From assembly GCA_051871515.1 (NCBI GenBank), contig JBJECY010000093.1, positions 1 through 7,509 on the forward strand: a DNA stretch of 7,509 bases. Direction: 5' to 3'. A program made the translations under genes and the position numbers. This stretch comes from SFTJ01 sp051871515 (GTDB lineage Bacteria > Bacteroidota > Bacteroidia > Bacteroidales > Muribaculaceae). Each line of letters opens with the position of its first letter. Position 1 is the first letter of the stretch. Below the pieces are notes generated by a model. It was not told where the DNA came from, did not search any database, and was given only the letters and a program-made list of their open reading frames with translations. Shown piece by piece: positions 1 to 5,797 of the stretch.

Positions 1-202
1 CCTCTTTCGCATTGCTAAGCTTTACGCCTACCCACACTAAATAACTACTGAGCCTGGGGCTTGCCTGTGATGGTTATCAACCTTGCATTATTAATTTATG
101 TGTGGGTTAGAGAACATTGATGGCATAATCTTCGGCTACCCGATAAACGTGTTTACATTTGCCAATGTTATGGTTTGCTGATGTAAAACTAAGTAAAGAA
201 AA
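1..202. other. Left-end region without a convincing gene
   Basis: Nothing here supports a confident gene. Short plus-strand frames entering from the left edge stop at 18, 40 and 44, so the end of a plus-strand gene arriving from outside is possible but cannot be shown. On the minus strand an ATG at 12-10 opens a frame (M-R-K-R) that runs off the edge and could begin the next gene. The notable content is the inverted repeat at 30-107, the U-run of the terminator and a 45-codon minus-strand frame. Confidence 0.4.
30..107. repeat. Imperfect inverted repeat enclosing two small hairpins
   Basis: The arms at 30-42 (ACCCACACTAAAT) and 94-107 (ATTTATGTGTGGGT) pair over 13 bp, with one bulged base at 99. 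They enclose 51 nt with two further potential hairpins: 51-54 with 58-61 (AGCC/GGCT) and 72-75 with 79-82 (GGTT/AACC). Drawn as RNA on either strand, this gives a closing stem with two short branches. No U-run follows on either side, so it is not a typical terminator. I do not recognise it as a known riboswitch or small RNA. It could be the leader of a gene beyond the left edge, a small RNA, or chance. Confidence 0.45.
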
Positions 203-244
203 AGGGCTGATTCCTATTTCAGGAATCAGCCCTGTATTTTTCAT
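107..244 (-). CDS. Possible 45-residue ORF overlapping the terminator (doubtful)
   Basis: An ATG at 244-242 overlaps the GH9-CE4 TGA (243-241) as ATGA, the same junction type as menB/menC and menC/menE. The frame runs 45 codons to a TAA at 109-107. The product begins MKNTGLIPEIGISPF and ends RVAEDYAINVL, with no domain, signal peptide or membrane segment that I recognise. Codons 4-14 form the perfect terminator hairpin and the next codons form its U-run, so most transcripts should end before the frame is complete. I think it is most likely fortuitous. The overlapping start and the plausible second half are the only support. Confidence 0.12.
   Translation of the reverse strand: MKNTGLIPEIGISPFSLLSFTSANHNIGKCKHVYRVAEDYAINVL
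191..233 (-). terminator. Rho-independent terminator after the GH9-CE4 gene
   Basis: A perfect 13-bp inverted repeat (arms 203-215 and 221-233, AGGGCTGATTCCT and its complement) encloses a 5-nt loop. Read on the minus strand it is followed by a U-rich run (202-191, TTTTCTTTACTT). It starts eight bases after the GH9-CE4 stop codon, so it should end the men-GH9 transcript. The plus-strand side has a weaker T run (235-241), so partial termination of plus-strand transcripts from the left is possible. Confidence 0.9.
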
Positions 245-2763
245 TGCACGTTAAGTCCTATGGCTTGGTCAACGCTGGTGAAGGTGTAGCCTTTGTTTTG
301 CAGCGTTTTTATGATTTGTGGCAGCATATTATAGAATTTATCGGTGCGGCGCGGGTCGGTGCCAAAGTGCACCATCAATATTTGGCCGTTAAGGCCGTTC
401 TTCTTTTCGCACGTCATGAGTTTGTTCCACAACTGCTTGCTCGACTGGTATTTAGGGTCGTCGGGGGTGGTGTAGTCGTCGCTGGTGCCTGTGCCTGGTG
501 AGAAGTTAATCACCTGCAATCCAAGCTGCTTTGCCCACGATGCAATGGTGGAGTTGTAATATTCATAAGGTGGAATGAAATAGGGCGCTTGGCTCTTGCT
601 GATGCCGGCTTTGGCAAGTGCCTGATAGCCTTGCATGATGTCGTCGGTGAATTGTTGCTTGGTCACAAGCAGCGAATCGGGGTTCTCCCACGGCATGTAA
701 AGCAGATGGGCGTTGCTGTGGGTGCTTATGTAATGGCCGTCGCCGCGCAGACGGTTCACAATCTCGGGGTACATGTCAATGAATGTGCCAGTAAAGAAAA
801 ACGAGCCTTTCACACCGTATTTCTTGAGGGTGCTGATGATTTTCTCGGCACCATCGGCACGGTCGTGTGCGGTGAATACCAGACTAATGGTTTTCTTGGC
901 GGGGTCGGTGCGCACAATGCCTCCATCGCGATAGATGTTCATGTCGTTGCGAGCTTGGCTCTGCATGCGGCCTTCTTCTTGATAGGTTGAAAGCGGGAAA
1001 GTGAGCGATGCAGTGCCGTCCATAGTAGGCTCGTTGGTCGAGTAGTCGTGCATATTGTCGTGATACACCAAATAGTCCATTTGAAAATCTTCGTAGTTGT
1101 TGGGCTTGGCACCGTTTCGCACGTCGCCCACAAGGTTAACACCACGCAAACTCTCAAAGATTGTGCGGTAAACAGGACCGTCAATCAGTCCGCCGGTGGT
1201 GTTGCCCACTTCTTCAAACACCAAGCAAGAGTGCGGTTGGCGCGGATAGTTTCCGCCAATTGGCAGCTCCACAATCATACTCACGCCCCACGGGTTGCAG
1301 CCAAAAAGCCAGTCGCGCAGCGAGCCTTCCATCTCTTGATATTGTGTGTCACCGGTGAGTTGGCGGTAGAGAATACATTGCGTGAGCATTGCTGTGGTGA
1401 GGTTGTTTGAGCACCATACCCCGGGAATACCGTTGAGGAATGGCGAGTTGAGCTCCTTGGCGCGAATAAGCACACGTTCAATGCCCGAGCGCAGGTTGCG
1501 GATAAATTCGCGTTTGATGCGCTCTGTGCCCATAGTGGCAAGCTGATAGTGACCCATATTCATGAATGGGTATATTTGATAGTGCTTCACGCTGTCGGCA
1601 CCCATCCAAGGGGTGATGGGCTCGCGTCGGCCATATTCAAGCGCTTGCGTGAAATATTCCTTATTGCCTGTGGCGCGGTAAAGCTCAATGGCTCCCAATT
1701 CCATGTCGTCAACCCAGTTGTCTTCTTCGTAGATGTAAGGCGATACCACTGATGCTGTCTGGCAATTGCCGGGTTTGTCGAGTCCCACTTGATAAGCGTC
1801 GGCGGCTTTTGAGCCAATCAACTGGGCAAATTCAGGATAGAAAGGCTTAAGTATTTGCGAACCCAGAGCAAAATCTGAGGCAAACTTGCCGGCAGTGCTT
1901 GCCACGCCCATTGTTGCGTTAAGAAATTTGCCGCGTTGCTGTTTCTCGCCGGTGCAGAAATACACTGGCCTACCGTTGTTAGGGCCGTAGCCATAGTCGG
2001 CTGGGTCGTTCTTTGGCAGTTTCATGCCCACATGGTCACGGTCGTCGGCAAGCTGATTGTAAAGCTCGCCTTTCTCGGGATTCATGCGGTTTAGCCAGTC
2101 CATTCCCCAATATATTTCGTCGATGATGTCGGGGATGCCATTTGCGCCGGGTTCACCGTTGGCTTGGTGATAGTCGGCAAAGGCGTTGGGGTTTTGCTGA
2201 TAGGCAAACATCATCTGATAGATGGCATTGGCAGTGGTGGTGGTGTATTGCAGGCAGTCGCTTGCATCGTGCCATCCGCCGCGCACGTCAAGAAACTCGC
2301 CGGTTTTGGTGGGGTGGTACACTATGTAACCGTCTTTTTGGTGGCAGCTGTCGCGCAAGAAAGGGTTGTAGCCGCAACGTTGCTGGCGCATGTAGCGCAG
2401 CACATAATCAGCGGTGCCGTTATATACGGCGCCATTGATGGGAAACACCTGCGAGCGAGTGCCACCCACTTGCACGTAATAGGTGCCTGGGGTGGTGAGC
2501 TGGCTGAAGTTAAGACGGTAGGTCGATTTCATTTTGCCGTAAGGCGCGGTGGCTTGCACCTGATTGCTGTTGAGCACCACCTTTCCGGTGAATGCGTCAA
2601 TCACTTGAAAGGTGTTAACCTGAGTGGCATCGTTGCACAGCAGCACCGCCACTTTAGTGGCTTGGGGCAGATAGCCCAGTTGGTTTGTTCTAATCCAGTT
2701 GCCAGCCCACGATGTGGCGGCTGCAAGCATGGTAATCAGAATGGTTGTAACTTTTTTCTTCAT
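241..2763 (-). CDS. Secreted GH9 glycoside hydrolase fused to a CE4-like polysaccharide deacetylase
   Basis: The protein has 840 residues. A signal peptide (1-20 or 21, basic MKKK, hydrophobic core, end ATSWAG) has no lipobox cysteine, so the product is probably periplasmic or released. Residues about 22-108 resemble the Ig-like N-terminal domain of GH9 enzymes (NWIRTNQLGYLP). The (alpha/alpha)6 GH9 domain spans about 112-590: GGWHDASD (162-169) carries the acidic pair Asp166/Asp169, CNPWG is at 479-483, and DYSTNEPTMDG (573-583) supplies the presumed acid Glu578. The usual PHHR-like motif reads PHSC (510-513). A linker to about 622 leads to a NodB/CE4-type domain (about 624-832) with HSNAH (682-686), PPYE (731-734) and MVHF (797-800). 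Motif 1 is FTAHDRADG (630-638) instead of TFDDG, and the Arg of motif 3 is Ile730. There is no obvious type IX secretion C-terminal domain. The substrate is unknown: beta-glucans or an acetylated or amino-sugar glycan are possible. It follows menE by five bases and is probably co-transcribed with it. Confidence 0.9.
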   Translation of the reverse strand: MKKKVTTILITMLAAATSWAGNWIRTNQLGYLPQATKVAVLLCNDATQVNTFQVIDAFTGKVVLNSNQVQATAPYGKMKSTYRLNFSQLTTPGTYYVQVGGTRSQVFPINGAVYNGTADYVLRYMRQQRCGYNPFLRDSCHQKDGYIVYHPTKTGEFLDVRGGWHDASDCLQYTTTTANAIYQMMFAYQQNPNAFADYHQANGEPGANGIPDIIDEIYWGMDWLNRMNPEKGELYNQLADDRDHVGMKLPKNDPADYGYGPNNGRPVYFCTGEKQQRGKFLNATMGVASTAGKFASDFALGSQILKPFYPEFAQLIGSKAADAYQVGLDKPGNCQTASVVSPYIYEEDNWVDDMELGAIELYRATGNKEYFTQALEYGRREPITPWMGADSVKHYQIYPFMNMGHYQLATMGTERIKREFIRNLRSGIERVLIRAKELNSPFLNGIPGVWCSNNLTTAMLTQCILYRQLTGDTQYQEMEGSLRDWLFGCNPWGVSMIVELPIGGNYPRQPHSCLVFEEVGNTTGGLIDGPVYRTIFESLRGVNLVGDVRNGAKPNNYEDFQMDYLVYHDNMHDYSTNEPTMDGTASLTFPLSTYQEEGRMQSQARNDMNIYRDGGIVRTDPAKKTISLVFTAHDRADGAEKIISTLKKYGVKGSFFFTGTFIDMYPEIVNRLRGDGHYISTHSNAHLLYMPWENPDSLLVTKQQFTDDIMQGYQALAKAGISKSQAPYFIPPYEYYNSTIASWAKQLGLQVINFSPGTGTSDDYTTPDDPKYQSSKQLWNKLMTCEKKNGLNGQILMVHFGTDPRRTDKFYNMLPQIIKTLQNKGYTFTSVDQAIGLNVQ

Positions 2764-2768
2764 GACAT

Positions 2769-3803
2769 TTATAATTTACGGATTATTTTTCCTGATGTGG
2801 TTTCGTTGAAATGTTTTGTAGCTATGTATTTTTTTGGTATAGAATAAGGTGGTAGCAATTGCTTCATTTTCTCAATGAGCGCGGGTTGCACGTTGCCGTG
2901 CTTCAAAGTGCCTGGCGGCAGCGACGAGTATTCAAGGGCAATCACCACCTCTTCGCCCCATTTTTTAGAAGGTTGTGACGTGATGAAAAACCTTATTGAA
3001 GGGAACAAAGGCGCAAGCTTTTGCTCAATCTCCTCGGGGAACACCTTTATGCCGCCGGTGTTGATGACGTTGTCAAAACGCCCGCGCCAAAAGAAATGTT
3101 TGTTGTCAACAAGGTCAACCACGTCGTTGGTGACGATGCGTGGCTGTGAGAATTGCGGAGCATTGATAATAAGACATTGCCGCTGGTCGGCTTCAAAGGT
3201 GACGTTGCCCACAGCCTTGAATGGCATTTCAATTTTGCTCGCCGGAGCAAGTGCCACATGGCTACATGTTTCGGTCATTCCGTAGGTGAGATAGGCGTTT
3301 GCGCCGTATTCGGCAAGCCAATGTTCAAGCCTCGGCGCCAATCTGCCACCGCCAATTATCATAGCGTCAATCATTGCCAGCTTCTCGGGGTTGTTGAGAA
3401 GATATTGTATTTGCGACGGCACAAAAGCAGCAAGCGAAATGCGCTGAGTGCCGTTATAGTTGGCAAGCGGAGTGTTGCTTGGCTCTTCCTCAACGATGCT
3501 TGCTCCCAGCATGAGCGCCCTCACAATCATCATCTTGCCGGCAATGTAGCGGGGCGAGAGGTTGAGGTGGAACAGCGAGTGGGAGTTGAGCGAGAAAAAG
3601 CGGTTGGTAAGCTCAGCCGATGCTTGCATATCGCTTTTAAGCAGGCGTATGGGCTTTGGTTGCCCGGTTGAGCCTGAGGTGTGAGCCTCCACCGAATTGC
3701 TCTCGTCGAGGAATTGAGCAATAAAACGGTAAGTCTCGGGCGATGCAGCCTTTTGCACATCACCGAGGGTGTTACACAATATGTTATTGATTGTGATATT
3801 CAT
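2769..3803 (-). CDS. menE: MenE, o-succinylbenzoate--CoA ligase (short form)
   Basis: This adenylate-forming (ANL) enzyme activates o-succinylbenzoate with ATP and then CoA to give o-succinylbenzoyl-CoA, the MenB substrate. I chose the ATG at 3803, which overlaps the menC TGA as ATGA. The same frame can be opened at a TTG at 3824, but that would add seven residues and a longer overlap. The resulting protein has 344 residues. Visible ANL motifs are the phosphate loop TSGSTGQPK (42-50), YGMTET (174-179), TND (225-227), GRFDNVINTGG (241-251) and the C-terminal TSGKIIRK (336-343), in which Lys339 is the likely catalytic lysine. The phosphate loop begins near residue 42 rather than about 140 as in the 451-residue E. 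coli enzyme, so roughly 100 N-terminal residues are missing. All catalytic motifs remain, so it is probably a working short variant. The next gene starts five bases after its TAA. Confidence 0.94.
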   Translation of the reverse strand: MNITINNILCNTLGDVQKAASPETYRFIAQFLDESNSVEAHTSGSTGQPKPIRLLKSDMQASAELTNRFFSLNSHSLFHLNLSPRYIAGKMMIVRALMLGASIVEEEPSNTPLANYNGTQRISLAAFVPSQIQYLLNNPEKLAMIDAMIIGGGRLAPRLEHWLAEYGANAYLTYGMTETCSHVALAPASKIEMPFKAVGNVTFEADQRQCLIINAPQFSQPRIVTNDVVDLVDNKHFFWRGRFDNVINTGGIKVFPEEIEQKLAPLFPSIRFFITSQPSKKWGEEVVIALEYSSLPPGTLKHGNVQPALIEKMKQLLPPYSIPKKYIATKHFNETTSGKIIRKL

Positions 3804-4864
3804 TTTGGCAAAGAAGTTGTCCAATCAAGTTCAGGCAGTTGCCATTGCTTTGATGGGTTATAACACAGATAGTCATTGATTTGCTCAAGAGGCGAGGTGG
3901 CGTTGTTTGAGAAAACCGCGCCAGTGCCTAAACCTTGCGGAATGAGCGGTTTGAGTGTTGCCACCCATTGTGCCAAAGCGTTGAGGCCCACGTTTGATTC
4001 GAGCGCCGAGGTTATCCATGCGCCAATGTTCATCATCGATGCCATTTTCAGCCAATCGGTTGAGTTGCCAATGCCTCCCATCAACGATGGTTTGAGAATG
4101 ATGTAATGAGGTCTGATGGTTTGCAGCAGCGACATCATGGTCATGGGGTTGGTGATGCCAATAAGCTCCTCATCGAGAGCAATGTGAATGGGCGATTTGG
4201 CGCATATTTCAGCCATCTTTTGCCATTGACCTTGCTTGATGGGCTGTTCGCACGAGTGTATGTGGTATTTTGACAGTTGTTCAAGGCGTTGCAGAGCAAT
4301 GTCGGGCGAGAAACCGCCGTTGGCGTCAACGCGGATGGTGAGTTCATTGTGAGAAAAACGGTCTCTGATGTATTTCACCATTTCAAGTTCGCTGTCAAAG
4401 TCGATGGCTCCTATTTTTAGTTTGATGGTTCGGAAACCGGCGTTGATTTTTTGAGTGATGCGTTGCAGCATTTGGTCTTTGGTGCCCATCCACACCAGTC
4501 CGTTAATGGGAATATGCGACTTCCCTTCAACGAAAGGTGATTGATAGATGATTCGCCGTCCGCCCGAAGCAAGGTCACGCAATGCCGTTTCAAAGCCAAA
4601 CATTATTGACGAGTGGCAAGTGAGGTCGGTAGCAATGCCCTGGCTGATGTTGTTGCACAGCTCTTGCAACTTGGGCAGATAATCGTCGTTGTCCTCAGCC
4701 GATAGTCCCTTGAACAGCGCACATTCGCCCAACCCGTAGATTTGTGGATTGTCGTCGTCCCAAATCTTCAGGAAATAGGTGTCTTTGTGCAGCATCACGC
4801 CGCGCGATGTGCCGCCAGGCTCAATGAAATGAAGTCTGTAAGGAGCAAAAGCCGCTTTCATCAT
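3800..4864 (-). CDS. menC: MenC, o-succinylbenzoate synthase
   Basis: This is an enolase-superfamily enzyme that dehydrates SHCHC to o-succinylbenzoate, using a divalent metal in the cytosol. The 354 residues comprise an N-terminal capping domain (about 1-110) and a modified TIM barrel. The complete catalytic set is visible: the KxK motif as Lys148/Lys150 (IKLKIG), metal ligands Asp180 (VDANGG), Glu206 (CEQPI) and Asp231 (LDEE), and the barrel lysine Lys258 (LKPSLMGG). SALESNVG (287-294) is also typical of the family. The related N-succinylamino-acid racemase activity shares this fold, but the position between menB and menE argues for the menaquinone role. The ATG at 4864 overlaps the menB TGA (ATGA). 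A second ATG follows at once (4861), so the protein may start one residue later. The stop overlaps the menE ATG in the same way. Confidence 0.95.
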   Translation of the reverse strand: MMKAAFAPYRLHFIEPGGTSRGVMLHKDTYFLKIWDDDNPQIYGLGECALFKGLSAEDNDDYLPKLQELCNNISQGIATDLTCHSSIMFGFETALRDLASGGRRIIYQSPFVEGKSHIPINGLVWMGTKDQMLQRITQKINAGFRTIKLKIGAIDFDSELEMVKYIRDRFSHNELTIRVDANGGFSPDIALQRLEQLSKYHIHSCEQPIKQGQWQKMAEICAKSPIHIALDEELIGITNPMTMMSLLQTIRPHYIILKPSLMGGIGNSTDWLKMASMMNIGAWITSALESNVGLNALAQWVATLKPLIPQGLGTGAVFSNNATSPLEQINDYLCYNPSKQWQLPELDWTTSLPK

Positions 4865-5685
4865 CCCGGGAATTTAGGATATTTCTCAAAGTCGGGGTCG
4901 CGTTTCTCAAGGAAAGCGTTTTTGCCTTCTTGGGCTTCTTCCATGGTGTAATACATGAGAGTTGCGTCGCCTGCAAGCTCCATCAGTCCGTGTTGACCGT
5001 CGAGTTCGGCGTTGAGGCATCGTTTCACCATGCGTATGGCAAATGGGCTGCGCTTCATGATGGTTTGGCACCATTCCACAGTCTCGTCTTCGAGTTGTTC
5101 ACGAGGCACCACTTTATTCACGAGCCCCATTTCAAGAGCTTCTTGAGCTGAATATAGACGGCACAGATACCATATCTCGCGAGCCTTTTTCTGGCCCACG
5201 CAGCGAGCCAGATATGAGCTGCCAAATCCGCCGTCGAAGCTACCCACTTTGGGACCAGTCTGACCGAATTTTGCGTTATCAGAAGCAATAGAGAGGTCAC
5301 ACACCACGTTGAGCACGTTGCCGCCGCCCACTGCGTAGCCGTTGACCATTGCAATTACGGGTTTGGGGATTGAACGAATCATCTTGTGAAGGTCGAGCAC
5401 GTTGAGCCGTGGGGTGCCTTGGCTGTCGCTATATCCGCCAATGGTTTTATAGTTTTGGTCGCCGCCTGAGCAGAATGCTTTGTCGCCGATGCCGGTGAGA
5501 ATAATCACGCGGATGTCGCTACGCTCGCGGCATATATCAAATGCATCGAGCATCTCGGTGTTGGTGAGAGGGCGGAAGGCGTTGTAAACTTCCGGGCGGT
5601 TGATGGTGATTTTTGCTATGCCTTGATACTGCTCAAACAGTATGTCGGTGTATTGTTTGATTGGGGTCCATTCTCGGTTTGCCAT
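4861..5685 (-). CDS. menB: MenB, 1,4-dihydroxy-2-naphthoyl-CoA synthase
   Basis: This crotonase-superfamily enzyme catalyses the Dieckmann-type ring closure of o-succinylbenzoyl-CoA to 1,4-dihydroxy-2-naphthoyl-CoA in the cytosol. The 274 residues form one crotonase domain. Visible marks are NRPEVYNAFRPLT (29-41), the oxyanion-hole motif CSGGDQ (72-77), NGYAVGGGN (115-123), GQTGPKVGSFDGG (141-153), REIWYLC (169-175) and a C-terminal tail EGKNAFLEKRDPDF (253-266). QTG at 142-144, where type II enzymes carry an Asp, together with Trp172, fits the type I, bicarbonate-dependent class typified by E. coli MenB. Two His of the E. coli GGGHVLH segment are Asn here (GGGNVLN, 120-126). The stop overlaps the menC start by four bases (ATGA), which suggests translational coupling. 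The start ATG at 5685 lies after an AT-rich stretch with no clear Shine-Dalgarno sequence, as is common in Bacteroidota. Confidence 0.97.
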   Translation of the reverse strand: MANREWTPIKQYTDILFEQYQGIAKITINRPEVYNAFRPLTNTEMLDAFDICRERSDIRVIILTGIGDKAFCSGGDQNYKTIGGYSDSQGTPRLNVLDLHKMIRSIPKPVIAMVNGYAVGGGNVLNVVCDLSIASDNAKFGQTGPKVGSFDGGFGSSYLARCVGQKKAREIWYLCRLYSAQEALEMGLVNKVVPREQLEDETVEWCQTIMKRSPFAIRMVKRCLNAELDGQHGLMELAGDATLMYYTMEEAQEGKNAFLEKRDPDFEKYPKFPG

Positions 5686-5775
5686 AATTTGAAAGATATG
5701 CTATATATATTAATAATGTGGTACAAAAGTTTTATGGGTGTGTAGCCTAAGCATGCAACACGTTTACAAAAATAA
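5686..5775. other. menD-menB intergenic gap, 90 nt
   Basis: This is the only sizeable gap inside the gene run. All later junctions overlap by four bases or are five bases apart. In E. coli menH lies between menD and menB, but the gap is far too short for it and no remnant can be seen. It contains the candidate -7 box at its right end, a GCATGC palindrome (5751-5756) and a TA-repeat stretch near 5700-5712 just before the menB start. I see no terminator hairpin, so read-through from menD is likely. Confidence 0.6.
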
Positions 5776-5797
5776 TCAAATGTGATGATTCTCGCAA
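5767..5797 (-). promoter_or_regulatory. Candidate Bacteroidetes-type promoter for menB-menC-menE-GH9
   Basis: On the minus strand, TATTTTTG (5774-5767) matches the Bacteroidetes -7 consensus TAnnTTTG exactly. A TTG (5797-5795) lies 20 bases upstream, close to the usual -33 TTTG spacing. The -33 part is inside the menD 3' end and the -7 box begins at the menD stop. Transcription would start near 5760 and give a leader of roughly 75 nt before menB. The region is AT-rich, so a chance match is possible. If real, it would let the distal genes be expressed apart from menD. Confidence 0.4.

Noticed and set aside
1..202. tmRNA, tRNA or a known riboswitch at the left end
   Set aside because: I looked for a tRNA-like acceptor and T-arm, a tmRNA tag-reading frame and the core motifs of common riboswitches (TPP, cobalamin, SAM) and found none. 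Only the unexplained inverted repeat remains.
241..600. Type IX secretion C-terminal sorting domain on the GH9-CE4 protein
   Set aside because: The last 80 residues belong to the deacetylase fold and end in VDQAIGLNVQ. The Ig-like sorting domain ending in basic residues is not there.
2700..2763. Lipoprotein signal on the GH9-CE4 protein
   Set aside because: The signal peptide has no cysteine near the cleavage site (ATSWAGNW), so a signal peptidase I substrate is more likely.
2164..2847. Plus-strand open frame of 227 codons opposite the GH9-CE4 gene
   Set aside because: It lies antisense to a gene with clear domains. The sequence shows no recognisable fold, and a long antisense frame is expected from the codon use of the real gene.
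3153..3671. Plus-strand open frame of 172 codons opposite menE
   Set aside because: It is fully antisense to an ANL ligase with intact motifs, and its product has no recognisable features.
3801..3824. Earlier TTG start for menE at 3824
   Set aside because: It would add seven residues and a 25-base overlap with menC. The ATG at 3803 forms a standard ATGA overlap, matching the menB/menC junction.
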